Shown here: positions 51,680-59,970 of the stretch, piece by piece
How the letters are laid out: every line of letters starts with the position of its first letter
Position numbering within the stretch: position 1 is the first letter of the stretch
Source of the DNA: Mycobacteroides saopaulense
GTDB taxonomy: Bacteria; Actinomycetota; Actinomycetes; Mycobacteriales; Mycobacteriaceae
DNA length: 64,000 bases
Assembly (NCBI RefSeq): GCF_001456355.1
Contig: NZ_CP010271.1
Location: forward strand, 4,030,001 to 4,094,000
Direction: 5' to 3'
Program-made: the position numbers and the translations under genes
The notes under the pieces: generated by a model
What the model was told of the DNA's origin: nothing
The model's database searches: none
The model's input: only the letters and a program-made list of their open reading frames with translations

Positions 51680-52077
51680 GCCATCCGCATCCCCGGCGGA
51701 CCAGAAATTCCGCCCGGCGGTCCGGACAGGCCGTGATGCGCCTGTCCGGAGCTGCTGGGGGAGTTTTCCTTCCACAGGTGGCCCGCCGCGCATAGCGCGA
51801 TCACGAAGGACAGCACGCCGATCGGGATGGCCCACACGCGCCGGGTATCGAGCTTGGCGGCGCACTGGTCGTGGTAGTTGGTCGACTGGCTGCCCGCAGA
51901 ACTGATCTTGTCCAACTCCGCGCTCCGGGACAGCCGCGGGCCGACGGGCATGCCGCATGTCACCGTCTCGGTCGTGCCGCCCGTTTCGACTTGAATCGAC
52001 ACCGGGGTCAACAAGACGGCCATCGCAATGATCGTGGCGATACCGCATACGCCTGAAAGGACTCCGCGTCCGTGCAT
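51673..52077 (-). CDS. two-helix membrane protein
   Basis: 134 residues. Two membrane helices (VCGIATIIAMAVLLTPVSIQV; VWAIPIGVLSFVIALCAAGHL) enclose a loop with two Cys (TVTCGMPVG, YHDQCAAKL), likely paired outside. The C-terminus is Pro/Gly-rich. No family recognised. Convergent with the Thr-rich protein. Confidence 0.68.
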   Translation of the reverse strand: MHGRGVLSGVCGIATIIAMAVLLTPVSIQVETGGTTETVTCGMPVGPRLSRSAELDKISSAGSQSTNYHDQCAAKLDTRRVWAIPIGVLSFVIALCAAGHLWKENSPSSSGQAHHGLSGPPGGISGPPGMRMAH

Positions 52078-52155
52078 GTCTCGGACGCTACGCCGTCAAG
52101 GGCACGCAATGGTGGTGATTCGGCATCTGCACCGGCACAAATCGCGCACCGAATT

Positions 52156-52815
52156 TCAGCAGGCGGTGCTCTTGGCGGTCCGGCAGATCGGCGCCGCCAC
52201 GCTGCGCAGAACCTGCTGGTCGTCGACGTCCATCCACGGTGCGCCCGCAGCCCCGGTAACAGCGTTTGTCACGGTCAGTTCGGCCACCGTCCCGGTGCCG
52301 GGCGGCTCCACCACGAACAACCGGTACTGGGGCTGCTTGCCGCCTTGCGCCGGCAGCGTCACGGTGGCGGTATGCCCGTTGGCCAGGTCGGTCACGCTGA
52401 CCTGCGCTCCGACGGCGTTGAAGCAGTGGTCCAACCGCGCACGTAGTGACCGATACACGGTCGAGGCATATTGATCGGTAACCCCGGTGTCACCGGGCCA
52501 GTGCGCGATCACCTCCACCGCAGTCCACCCGGACTCTTCGGAACTCACTGTCGAAGAAGCGGATTCGGGCGACTGCGGCAGACTCTCCCCCAGCGAGAAG
52601 CAAAGATTGGCCGACCAGAAGCCTGGACGATCCACCGGGATTGCATTGCGCGACAACGCAACCCAATGGGACACGTGGTCCATGGGAACGTCGCGTGGAT
52701 TGATCCAGACGGTGTCGGGCAGCGATTTCGGTTCCGCGGCGGCCGATGCCGCACCGCCTAGGCAGGCGATCGCGATGATCACCGAACCCGCCCGCAGCCA
52801 CCCCTGCATCATCAC
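52156..52815 (-). CDS. secreted protein, paralogue of the gene upstream
   Basis: 219 residues. Signal sequence ending ASAAAEP. Mature part: TVWINPRDVPMDHVSHWVALS, a Cys in SANLCFSLGES, a Ser/Glu-rich loop, LDHCFNAVGAQVSVTDL, FVVEPPGTGTVAELTVTN, and WMDVDDQQVLRSVAAPICRT. The WINP-x3-PM and DDxxVLRxxAxPxC patterns are shared with 52829-53485, 13 bases upstream, so they are duplicates. Three or four Cys suggest disulfides. End of the ini operon. Function unknown. Confidence 0.75.
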   Translation of the reverse strand: MMMQGWLRAGSVIIAIACLGGAASAAAEPKSLPDTVWINPRDVPMDHVSHWVALSRNAIPVDRPGFWSANLCFSLGESLPQSPESASSTVSSEESGWTAVEVIAHWPGDTGVTDQYASTVYRSLRARLDHCFNAVGAQVSVTDLANGHTATVTLPAQGGKQPQYRLFVVEPPGTGTVAELTVTNAVTGAAGAPWMDVDDQQVLRSVAAPICRTAKSTAC

Positions 52816-52828
52816 CGGGAATTCCTCG

Positions 52829-53485
52829 CTAGCAAGAGCCCTTGCACAGCGGCTGAGCCAACGCGCGCAGGACCGTCGCGTCGTCGACGGGCTTCCACGG
52901 CGAGGGCTCAGTACCCGTGCGGGGCACGGTGACCGCTAGTTCGGAAACGGTGCCCGATTCCGGCGGGACCACGTTGTAGATGTGCACTTCGCTGGTGGGG
53001 TTGTCGCGCTCCTTGCCCACCAGCAAGGTCGCCGCAAAGCCGTACCAGGATGGCGCGGGGCGCAGGTCGACGCTGATCACCTCGCCGACGCCCGGGCAGT
53101 AGTTGAGCTGAGAACGGATAGCGCTCTGGAATGCCGAGGCGCCACCGGCGGCCCCTTCTGGCCACTGCCCCGCCGCCTGTACGACAGAGGCCGCGGTACC
53201 CGGCGCGGTCTGCGTGGCGATGGCCGACGCCGGTGGCAACACGTCCGCCGGTGGGTTGCCACACAGCCGCATGCTGAGGAAGGCCGCCCGGCCGGACACC
53301 GTGGGGTTGGCCGCTGACCAGTGGTAATCACCGTTCATCGGAATCTCACCGGGATTGATCCACACACTGGCGGGAACGGGCTTGGGCGCGGGCCCCGCCG
53401 GATTGGGAGTGGGTTCGGCCGCGGCCGTCGCAGTACTGAATCCAGCCGCCAGGGCAAGGGTCGCGACGAACAGGCGCATCATCAT
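52829..53485 (-). CDS. secreted protein downstream of iniC
   Basis: 218 residues from the first of three ATGs four bases after the iniC stop. Signal peptide MMMRLFVATLALAAGFSTATAAAEP; mature part with VWINPGEIPMNGDYHWSAAN, RLCGNPPAD, LNYCPGVGEVISVDLRP, YNVVPPESGTVSELAVTV and PWKPVDDATVLRALAQPLC. Paralogue of the next gene. In M. tuberculosis the gene after iniC is lpqJ on the opposite strand (memory); here the two genes continue the operon. Function unknown, outside the cell membrane. Confidence 0.76.
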   Translation of the reverse strand: MMMRLFVATLALAAGFSTATAAAEPTPNPAGPAPKPVPASVWINPGEIPMNGDYHWSAANPTVSGRAAFLSMRLCGNPPADVLPPASAIATQTAPGTAASVVQAAGQWPEGAAGGASAFQSAIRSQLNYCPGVGEVISVDLRPAPSWYGFAATLLVGKERDNPTSEVHIYNVVPPESGTVSELAVTVPRTGTEPSPWKPVDDATVLRALAQPLCKGSC

Positions 53486-53489
53486 CTGC

Positions 53490-54983
53490 TCAGTATGCCG
53501 GGCGGTCGTACAGAGACAATTGGGTGAGTATTCCTTCTGCGCTGCGGACCGCTGCCAAACACACCCGACTGGTGAACGGATCGTTGAGCGGATACTCGGC
53601 CCGCGCCCGCCAGCGTCCCACCGCATCGAGCGCGGCCCGGCGCGCATCTGGACGCGTCTCGTCCAAACCCAAACGTGCAGCGGCATCCGTGCCCCAGGCC
53701 CCCAACAACCTGCGGATCAGTACGGTCTCGTGTTCGGTGAGCGTGGTGGTTCGCGAGGACAGCTCGGCCAGCAGCCTCAGCTCATCGAAGGCGTGTGTGT
53801 CGGCGAGCAGTGGGTCGATCTCGTCGATGACCCGGCGCCCTCCCCGGACCGGGTAGCTGGTCAGCACCTTTCGAGCCGAAAGTAGTGCGGTGTGCGATTT
53901 GAGGATGCCGGCACGTTGACCGAACTGGTTGGCGATGATGTTGTGCAGTTCCACCAGTCCGCTGCGTTCCAGAAGTTCCTCGGCCAGCCCGGTGGCGTCG
54001 GTGACGCCCACCCGGATGACCGTCACCGCGATCCGGATACCGAACATCCCGAACCGGTGCAGCAGCGCGGCCCTGGTCTGCGCGTCGACCGGCAGCGAGT
54101 CGTCTTCTCGCACAAATCTGTCCACCGACAACAGGGCCTTGGCCAACACCTGCGGATCCAGTTCGGCGAGTTTCTGCAGCGCGACGAATTCTGCCTGCCG
54201 CAAGGTGCGTGCGGTGAGCGCCAGCAGTCCCGCGACGGGAACGACGGCCTGGCAGATCCCTGTGCGCTCCATCTCCCCCGCGAACCGAGCGGCCACCTCA
54301 CGTGCGGACAACATCGCATCGAGCCTGCCGACGCCAATCTCGTCGGCACGCGACACCACGCCAACCACTCCGACAGCTCCGCCGCGCTCGCCGCCCACAA
54401 GCTTGCCGATCTGGGTGAGCAGCCCGATATCGGCGGCATTCAGGCTGCGCAAGAGAAATATCACCGCATCGACCCGGGGCACACCATCTTCCGGTACGAG
54501 CAGTGCCAGGCTGCGTTCAGAGACCTCGGTGGACAACGACGAGGTTCCGGGCGTGTCGATGAGCGTGATCTCATTCAATTCCGGCGCGGGCCAATGGACA
54601 TCGAGATCAGCCACCGATGCCGGATCGAGACGGTCAAGCTCGAAGGAAAGTCCTCCGTCGCGCCGGATCGGAATATCCTGGCGCACACCGCTGAAGAGAT
54701 TGGCCGTGACCTGCGGGGCTGCGCCATGGCGAAACCAGGCGACGATCCGCGTTGCCTCGGTGGCATCCGTGGGTGCTATGTCTTCGCCGACAAGCGCATT
54801 GACCAATGTGGATTTACCGGCGTTGAGGGTTCCGGCGATGGCCACCCGGATGGGCTCGTCGAGCCTGGCGGCGATGCGCCGCAATTCGTCGTGTGGCTCG
54901 GCGACGCGCAGGTACCGCGGATCGCTCTGGTAGGCACGCAGGGCGTCGCCGATGAGGGCACGGGTCTGATCGATGCTGCTCAT
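53490..54983 (-). CDS. iniC: dynamin-like GTPase IniC
   Basis: 497 residues. P-loop AGTLNAGKSTLVNALVG near residue 50, switch DTPGTSSL, and a G4-like VVSRADEIG, followed by helical stalk. Bacterial dynamin-like protein of the isoniazid-inducible operon, membrane-associated on the cytoplasmic side. Its ATG overlaps the iniA stop (ATGA); pairing of two dynamins is typical of bacterial systems. Together with IniA it is induced by cell-wall drugs in M. tuberculosis. Confidence 0.93.
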   Translation of the reverse strand: MSSIDQTRALIGDALRAYQSDPRYLRVAEPHDELRRIAARLDEPIRVAIAGTLNAGKSTLVNALVGEDIAPTDATEATRIVAWFRHGAAPQVTANLFSGVRQDIPIRRDGGLSFELDRLDPASVADLDVHWPAPELNEITLIDTPGTSSLSTEVSERSLALLVPEDGVPRVDAVIFLLRSLNAADIGLLTQIGKLVGGERGGAVGVVGVVSRADEIGVGRLDAMLSAREVAARFAGEMERTGICQAVVPVAGLLALTARTLRQAEFVALQKLAELDPQVLAKALLSVDRFVREDDSLPVDAQTRAALLHRFGMFGIRIAVTVIRVGVTDATGLAEELLERSGLVELHNIIANQFGQRAGILKSHTALLSARKVLTSYPVRGGRRVIDEIDPLLADTHAFDELRLLAELSSRTTTLTEHETVLIRRLLGAWGTDAAARLGLDETRPDARRAALDAVGRWRARAEYPLNDPFTSRVCLAAVRSAEGILTQLSLYDRPAY

Positions 54984-56830
54984 GTGGTCGGCTGCAACCC
55001 CTCGACATGGGCGTTGACCTGGCGAAGGATATGCAACTGGCGCTCAACCGCATTGGTCCGCGAATCACGGTCCTCTGCCTCTAACCGCGCCGACGCGATA
55101 GCGGCCTGCAGCGACTCGTTGAGAGAGCGGGTGGTCTGGTTGGCGATCTCGCGGAAATGATCGCGCAGCTGCCGCTGCACCAGCCGCAGCCTGTCACGCG
55201 ATTCCTTGAGGACGACGAAGGACACGTCGTCAAGGAACCGGCGCACGTTGGTCTTGGCCTCACCCCGGATGCGCAGCATCCGATTCTCCATGTCCTCGTT
55301 GTAGGTCTTCTTACCCAGCACCGCGCCGGCGCCCAGCGAGATCAGATTGAACATGCCGAGCCCGGCCACGGAGGTCAGCATGCCGAACATGATGACGCCG
55401 CCATAGGACCCGCGCAGCCCGGTGATTGCCTTGTGCCCCAATTTGATCGGCTTGGCCTCCAGTTTTGACAGCGATTTCAGGTCGCTCAGGTCGGCGCCCA
55501 TCTCGCTGGCCCGCAGCCGGGGCATCTTGACCGAATCCAGGCCGTCGGTCGCGAAGGTTTCGGCCACCTGTGCGGCCAGGTGCATCGCCCGTTGATGCGC
55601 CCAGACGAAGTTGTTTCCCACCGAGTTGGCCACGGCCTGTTCAAGTTTTGCCCCGACCTCGGCCCAGTTCTTGGTGGGGTCAGTGCGGTCGATGACCTCT
55701 TCGGTGCGTTGCAAGATGCGCCGGAATCGCGATTGCAGGTCATGCTCGACATCGGTGGAGATGTCGGTGATGCCATCGCCAAGGACCTGCTGCCATAACG
55801 CGGTGTGAGCGAGCGCTTCCTCGGCTTCGCGCTTGCGCCGCTCCAGGTCCGAGGTGAGCTCGTCACGGCTCTGCGGGTCCTGTAGAGCACTCAGCTCGGC
55901 CTCCAGCGTGAGGGTGAGGTGCTCTGATGCCGAACCGATCTCAGCGATCGCCTGCTGCCGCGAGTTGGCCTGCTGATCGGCGATGGCATTGCTCAGAAAC
56001 GTCACCAACGCAGGAAAATTGGATTCGGCGTTGAGCTCCTTGTCATTGAGCTGCAGCGCGTGCGAACGCAATGTCGAGGACACCGTGATAGCGGGGACGG
56101 TGACTCCGGCACGCTGCAGATGAGCGGAGTTGGCAGCCACCACAGCACGCCAGTGCGGGTACAGGTCGGTCTTGGTGTTGACGATCGCCGCAACGGGGCA
56201 CAGATCCAGTGCCTGCTGGATGAAAACCAATTCGGGTTCGGTGAATTCGGAGCTCAGGTCGCTCACCATGAGCAGGACGTCGGCATCTGGAAGAAGACCG
56301 AGCGTGCTCGATAGATGCGGTTGCCCGAAACCACCAACCCCTGGGGTATCCACAAGACACAGGCCGCTTTTGAGCATCGGGCTGGCCACCGTGACCTCGA
56401 CTCGGAGTACCTCGCGCCCCTGGGCCTGCGGAGCCCGTTTGAGGTCCTTGCCGATGTCGGCCACCGGGATCGGAATGATCTCAGGTTCTCCCGCGAGTCC
56501 TCCGCCGTCGTATTGCTCGACCGGGGCCACCACCAGTGCCGCCGACGGCTGCTCGCCATAACTGATTACGGTTGTCACCGAAGTGGTTTCGTCATCGCCC
56601 ACCCTCGCCACCGGCATGTTGAGCAGCGAATTCACCAGCTGGCTCTTGCCCTGCTTGAGCTGACCTGCCACCACTACGCGAAGGGGACGGTCCACGAGAA
56701 GCCGGTCCACACGGTCCAGGCGGTCGATCAGGTCGCCCCGATCGTTTTCGCCCGCGATCTTGCGCACATGCCCAAGCAGCTCGCTGATGAGCGCAAGCTG
56801 TTGCTGGCTGTCTTGTGCGGTGTCAGACAA
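54980..56830 (-). CDS. iniA: dynamin-like GTPase IniA
   Basis: 616 residues. P-loop VAGQLKQGKSQLVNSLL near residue 60, DTPGVGGF and NTKTDLYPHW, then long helices and a membrane-facing hydrophobic segment (GGVIMFGMLTSVAGLGMFNLISLGAGAVLG, about 490-520) that inserts in the membrane. The M. tuberculosis protein drives membrane fission and is linked to tolerance of isoniazid and ethambutol. 124 bases after iniB, with a strong hairpin between them. Confidence 0.95.
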   Translation of the reverse strand: MSDTAQDSQQQLALISELLGHVRKIAGENDRGDLIDRLDRVDRLLVDRPLRVVVAGQLKQGKSQLVNSLLNMPVARVGDDETTSVTTVISYGEQPSAALVVAPVEQYDGGGLAGEPEIIPIPVADIGKDLKRAPQAQGREVLRVEVTVASPMLKSGLCLVDTPGVGGFGQPHLSSTLGLLPDADVLLMVSDLSSEFTEPELVFIQQALDLCPVAAIVNTKTDLYPHWRAVVAANSAHLQRAGVTVPAITVSSTLRSHALQLNDKELNAESNFPALVTFLSNAIADQQANSRQQAIAEIGSASEHLTLTLEAELSALQDPQSRDELTSDLERRKREAEEALAHTALWQQVLGDGITDISTDVEHDLQSRFRRILQRTEEVIDRTDPTKNWAEVGAKLEQAVANSVGNNFVWAHQRAMHLAAQVAETFATDGLDSVKMPRLRASEMGADLSDLKSLSKLEAKPIKLGHKAITGLRGSYGGVIMFGMLTSVAGLGMFNLISLGAGAVLGKKTYNEDMENRMLRIRGEAKTNVRRFLDDVSFVVLKESRDRLRLVQRQLRDHFREIANQTTRSLNESLQAAIASARLEAEDRDSRTNAVERQLHILRQVNAHVEGLQPTT

Positions 56831-56909
56831 GGTCCGGTAACCCTTCTCGCTCGAAGTTCCTCATACTGTGCCATTTCTCTAGATCAGCACGGTCGGACAA
56901 CCTTCCATG

Positions 56910-56946
56910 CGGATGCCCCGCACCGTTGTCTGGTGCGGGGCATCCG
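56910..56946 (-). terminator. strong hairpin between iniB and iniA
   Basis: Perfect 15-bp stem CGGATGCCCCGCACC / GGTGCGGGGCATCCG around a seven-base loop, starting nine bases after the iniB stop. No T-run. Probably a partial terminator or mRNA-end stabiliser that lets iniB be made in excess over iniA-iniC. Confidence 0.65.
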
Positions 56947-56954
56947 TCCGGGTG

Positions 56955-58940
56955 CTAGTGGTGCTCGGCGCCCGGCAGGGTGGTGTGGTCGGTCGCGGAT
57001 GCGTGACTCTGGGCCTGTCCCTGAGCTTCGAATCCGGTACCAGCCGCACCATGCGACCCCAGCGAGGAGCCAAACGACTCGTTCATCGAGGAGCTGTGCG
57101 AGGCATTGAGCGAGCTGTTCATCGACTCGTTGATGGCGCTGGAATGGGTGCCGGCGCCGACCGCTGTGCTGCCGCCAACAGAACCCGAGCCACCCAACGA
57201 CTCATTGATGGCACTGGAGTGGGTGCCGGCGCCGACCGCTGTGCTGCCGCCAACAGAACCCGAACCACCCAACGACTCATTGATGGCACCACCCACATGC
57301 GAACCACCACTGACGCCACCACCCACACCAACACCGGTGTGAGCACCGCCGCCAACCGCAGTGCCGCCGCCAACAGAACCCGAACCACCCAACGACTCAT
57401 TGATGGCACCACCCACATGCGAACCACCACTGACGCCACCACCCACACCAACACCGGTGTGAGCACCGCCGCCAACCGCAGTGCCGCCGCCAACAGAACC
57501 CGAACCACCCAACGACTCATTGATGGCACCACCCACATGCGAACCACCACTCACGCCACCACCCACGTGAGAACCAGCGCCAATGGCACCACCGAGACCG
57601 GCACCGGCGTTCACACCACCACCGACCGCAGCATTACCCGCCACAGATCCCGAGCCGCCCAGTGACTCACTAATGGCACCACCCACATGGGAACCAGCAC
57701 CAACGGCACCACCGAGACCGGCACCGGCGTTCACACCACCACCGACTGCAGCATTACCCGCCACAGATCCCGAGCCGCCCAGTGACTCACTAATGGCACC
57801 ACCCACATGGGAACCAGCACCAACGGCACCACCGAGACCGGCACCGGCGTTCACACCACCACCGACCGCAGCATTACCCGCGACCGCTGCGTTGCTCACG
57901 ACCGCGGCGTTACCTGCAACTGCGGCGTTACCTGCCAAACCAGCGTTGGCCGCCAAACCAGCATTGCCCGCCAAACCAGCGTTACCCGCCAAACCAGCGT
58001 TACCCGCCAAACCAGCATTGCCCGCCAAACCAGCGTTACCCGCCAAACCAGCATTGCCCGCCAAACCAGCGTTACCCGCCAAACCAGCATTACCACCCAC
58101 AGCGGCCGAACCGGCTCCGCTCGTCGCGGTACCGATATTCGCCTGGTTGTGCGAAGCGATTTCGGTGTTGGTGGTGTTACCCGAGCCGATGTTCGTCGAG
58201 CGGTCGGTGTTGAACGAATCGTTGATATTGGTGGTGTTGCGCTGCGAGTGGTCATCGACGACGGTCACGCTCTTGTCGATGTCGGCAGAGCCGTGCCCAC
58301 TGACGTTGGTGTAGTCGCCACCAACCCGAGTTTGGCTCTGGTCCACACCGACATTGCTGCCGTGGTCCGCATTGATGATGTTGCTATCGCGCACATCACC
58401 GTTGACAGCGGTGGAACCCTTACCGGAAGCAATGGGACCGGAGTTGCTGCCGCCCACGGCCACGGCGCCATCACCAATGGCCGTGGTGTCACGGTTACCG
58501 AACTGGATATCACCAAAGCTCAGGTCCAGCAGCGGACCGCGATTGAAGCTGTCGACGTTCCCGCTGGGGCTCATCAGCTGGTTGCCACTCGCGATCGGGT
58601 TGTGGCTTGCAAAGTCCGTGTCGTTGTGGCTCATGAAGTCGTTGTCCCGGGGGCTCAACAGCGAGGGCGACAGGATGCTCGGACCATCAGGCTGTGCACC
58701 GTAGTAGTTCTGCAGGTTGCCCGACAGATCGTGAATCGGATTGCCGGTATTGACCCACTGCGACTGGTAGCCGTAGTTGGAGGCGACCGACTCGGCAACG
58801 ACCGGCATGACCGCGCCGACCTGGGCGGCGGTGACCGCCGAGAGCCCAGCGTTGGCCAGTGAGGCCTGCGGGTCAGCGACATAGTTTGCGGCCTGCACCG
58901 GGTCGCGGAACAAGTTCAGGATGAAGTCGATGATGGACAT
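56955..58940 (-). CDS. iniB: IniB, repeat-rich envelope-stress protein
   Basis: 661 residues. The IniB domain is residues 1-55: FILNLFRDPVQAANYVADPQASLANAGLS. Then an Asn/Ser/Asp-rich stretch with TAIGDGAVAVGGSNSGPIASG, nine (AGLAGN) units (18 bp each, about 280-335), and six 40-residue units of two types (about 350-610; NAGAGLGGAVGAGSHVGGAI and GVGVGGGVSGGSHVGGAINE), ending in a Ser/His-rich tail. Start at ATG 58940 with AAGGAG seven bases before. First gene of the ini operon. IniB is thought to be surface-associated; its job is unknown. Confidence 0.92.
   Translation of the reverse strand: MSIIDFILNLFRDPVQAANYVADPQASLANAGLSAVTAAQVGAVMPVVAESVASNYGYQSQWVNTGNPIHDLSGNLQNYYGAQPDGPSILSPSLLSPRDNDFMSHNDTDFASHNPIASGNQLMSPSGNVDSFNRGPLLDLSFGDIQFGNRDTTAIGDGAVAVGGSNSGPIASGKGSTAVNGDVRDSNIINADHGSNVGVDQSQTRVGGDYTNVSGHGSADIDKSVTVVDDHSQRNTTNINDSFNTDRSTNIGSGNTTNTEIASHNQANIGTATSGAGSAAVGGNAGLAGNAGLAGNAGLAGNAGLAGNAGLAGNAGLAGNAGLAGNAGLAANAGLAGNAAVAGNAAVVSNAAVAGNAAVGGGVNAGAGLGGAVGAGSHVGGAISESLGGSGSVAGNAAVGGGVNAGAGLGGAVGAGSHVGGAISESLGGSGSVAGNAAVGGGVNAGAGLGGAIGAGSHVGGGVSGGSHVGGAINESLGGSGSVGGGTAVGGGAHTGVGVGGGVSGGSHVGGAINESLGGSGSVGGGTAVGGGAHTGVGVGGGVSGGSHVGGAINESLGGSGSVGGSTAVGAGTHSSAINESLGGSGSVGGSTAVGAGTHSSAINESMNSSLNASHSSSMNESFGSSLGSHGAAGTGFEAQGQAQSHASATDHTTLPGAEHH
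57160..57900 (-). repeat. tandem 120-bp units in iniB
   Basis: Units of 40 codons repeat at exact 120-bp steps, for example at 57301/57421/57541 and 57601/57721/57841. The two groups differ in the middle (GVGVGGGVSGG versus NAGAGLGGAVGAG). Near-identity suggests recent expansion and strain variation. Confidence 0.85.
57935..58093 (-). repeat. 18-bp tandem repeats in iniB
   Basis: Nine units of about 18 bp (CCAAACCAGCGTTACCCG on the plus strand), one (AGLAGN) hexapeptide each. Confidence 0.9.
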
Positions 58941-59051
58941 GGGGTCTCCTTGAGTAATCGGAGTCAACCGGTTCTGTCCGGTCGAACTGAATACAAACCT
59001 ACGAACCTGCAAGAGCCCTGAAAACGGGAAAACTTCCCCCTCTCAGCCGAT

Positions 59052-59110
59052 CCCCTACGGGGGTTCCCAACCATCCCCATTAGGGGATTAGGGGGGCACT
59101 AGGGGCGGGG
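59052..59110. promoter_or_regulatory. cluster of CCCC/GGGG boxes upstream of iniB
   Basis: CCCCTACGGGGG (59052-59063), CCCCATTAGGGG (59075-59086), then GATTAGGGGGG and ACTAGGGGCGGGG. They are 110-170 bases before iniB. The same CCCC-ATT-GGGG box occurs in front of the IniB-domain gene 62635-63264. IniR, the known activator of iniBAC, is the natural candidate; that is inference. Confidence 0.55.
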
Positions 59111-59134
59111 CCGCAGACACCCGTCACCGCATGA

Positions 59135-59165
59135 TCGCCTACTTTCCGCGGCCAAAAATAGGCGA
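59135..59165. repeat. small inverted repeat in the iniB-dsbA gap
   Basis: TCGCCTA (59135-59141) and TAGGCGA (59159-59165) with partial pairing inside (TTT/AAA around CCGCGG). Lies between two divergent promoters, so not a normal terminator. The remaining gap from 58941 to 59280 holds the boxes and operators listed separately. Confidence 0.45.
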
Positions 59166-59198
59166 CTACAACGCCCTGAGCAGCGATAACGACATAAA

Positions 59199-59262
59199 TA
59201 CTATCCGTCTTAGTAATTTATCTACTATCTTTCCTAGTAGTTACTTACTAAGTTGGATAGTA
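59199..59262. promoter_or_regulatory. three BlaI-type operators before the dsbA operon
   Basis: TACTA-N7-TAGTA occurs three times: 59199-59215, 59223-59239, 59246-59262, with centres 24 and 23 bases apart, about two helical turns. BlaI/MecI repressors bind TACA/TGTA or TACTA/TAGTA palindromes, and a BlaI gene is the third gene of the operon. The third site ends 18 bases before the first start codon. The DNA here is A+T-rich. Confidence 0.8.
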
Positions 59263-59280
59263 ATTTGAGAGAGAGAAACC

Positions 59281-59970
59281 GTGCTGCGAAGCGTGAACCG
59301 TCAACGTGATACCTGGATCGCCGCGATCTTGGGCGTGGTGATCATCGTGCTGGCCGCGTACCTGTTCTTCGATCACAGCAGCCGAAGCACCGCCTCGATC
59401 GACTCACCCGCGGCCACCACACACCCCAACAGCCTGGCCCGGCTGCGCATAGACGATCCAATGGCCCTGGGCCCCGTCGATGCGCCGGTCGTACTGGTCA
59501 TCTATTCGGATTACCGCTGCCCCTTCTGCGCCAAATTCAGCCGGGACACCGAACCTCGACTCATCGAGCGGTATGTCGACACCGGGAAACTGCGGATCGA
59601 ATGGCGTGATCTCCCGATCTTCGGCGGACAGTCGGTGCAAGCCGCCAAGGCGGGTCGAGCAGCGGCCGAACAAGGCCGGTTCTGGGAGTTCAACCGTGCT
59701 GTATACCGGCATGCACCGGATCGCGGTCATGCCGAGCTGACCGACGAAATCCTCCTTGAGCGGGCTCGTGAAGCCGGAGTCCCGGACCTGGCCCGCTTCC
59801 AGGCAGCAGTCGCGAGCGATCGGCTACTGCCTGCTGTACAACAAGACATTCAGGAGGCCGTCGCGATCGGTGCGGCCTCCACGCCCGTGTTCGTGATCAA
59901 CGACAAGCCCGTGGTCGGTGCGCAGCCATTGGACGTCTTCGTGTCGGTCATCGAGCAGGCTCAACGGTGA
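59281..59970 (+). CDS. membrane-anchored DsbA-like oxidoreductase
   Basis: 229 residues. N-terminal helix (WIAAILGVVIIVLAAYLFF, about 12-30), then a thioredoxin fold with DsbA-type active site YSDYRCPFCAKF and cis-Pro in ASTPVFVIN. Works outside the membrane, forming or shuffling disulfides. GTG start directly after AGAGAGAG; its stop overlaps the ccdA start (GTGA). First gene of the BlaI-controlled operon. Confidence 0.88.
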   Translation: MLRSVNRQRDTWIAAILGVVIIVLAAYLFFDHSSRSTASIDSPAATTHPNSLARLRIDDPMALGPVDAPVVLVIYSDYRCPFCAKFSRDTEPRLIERYVDTGKLRIEWRDLPIFGGQSVQAAKAGRAAAEQGRFWEFNRAVYRHAPDRGHAELTDEILLERAREAGVPDLARFQAAVASDRLLPAVQQDIQEAVAIGAASTPVFVINDKPVVGAQPLDVFVSVIEQAQR

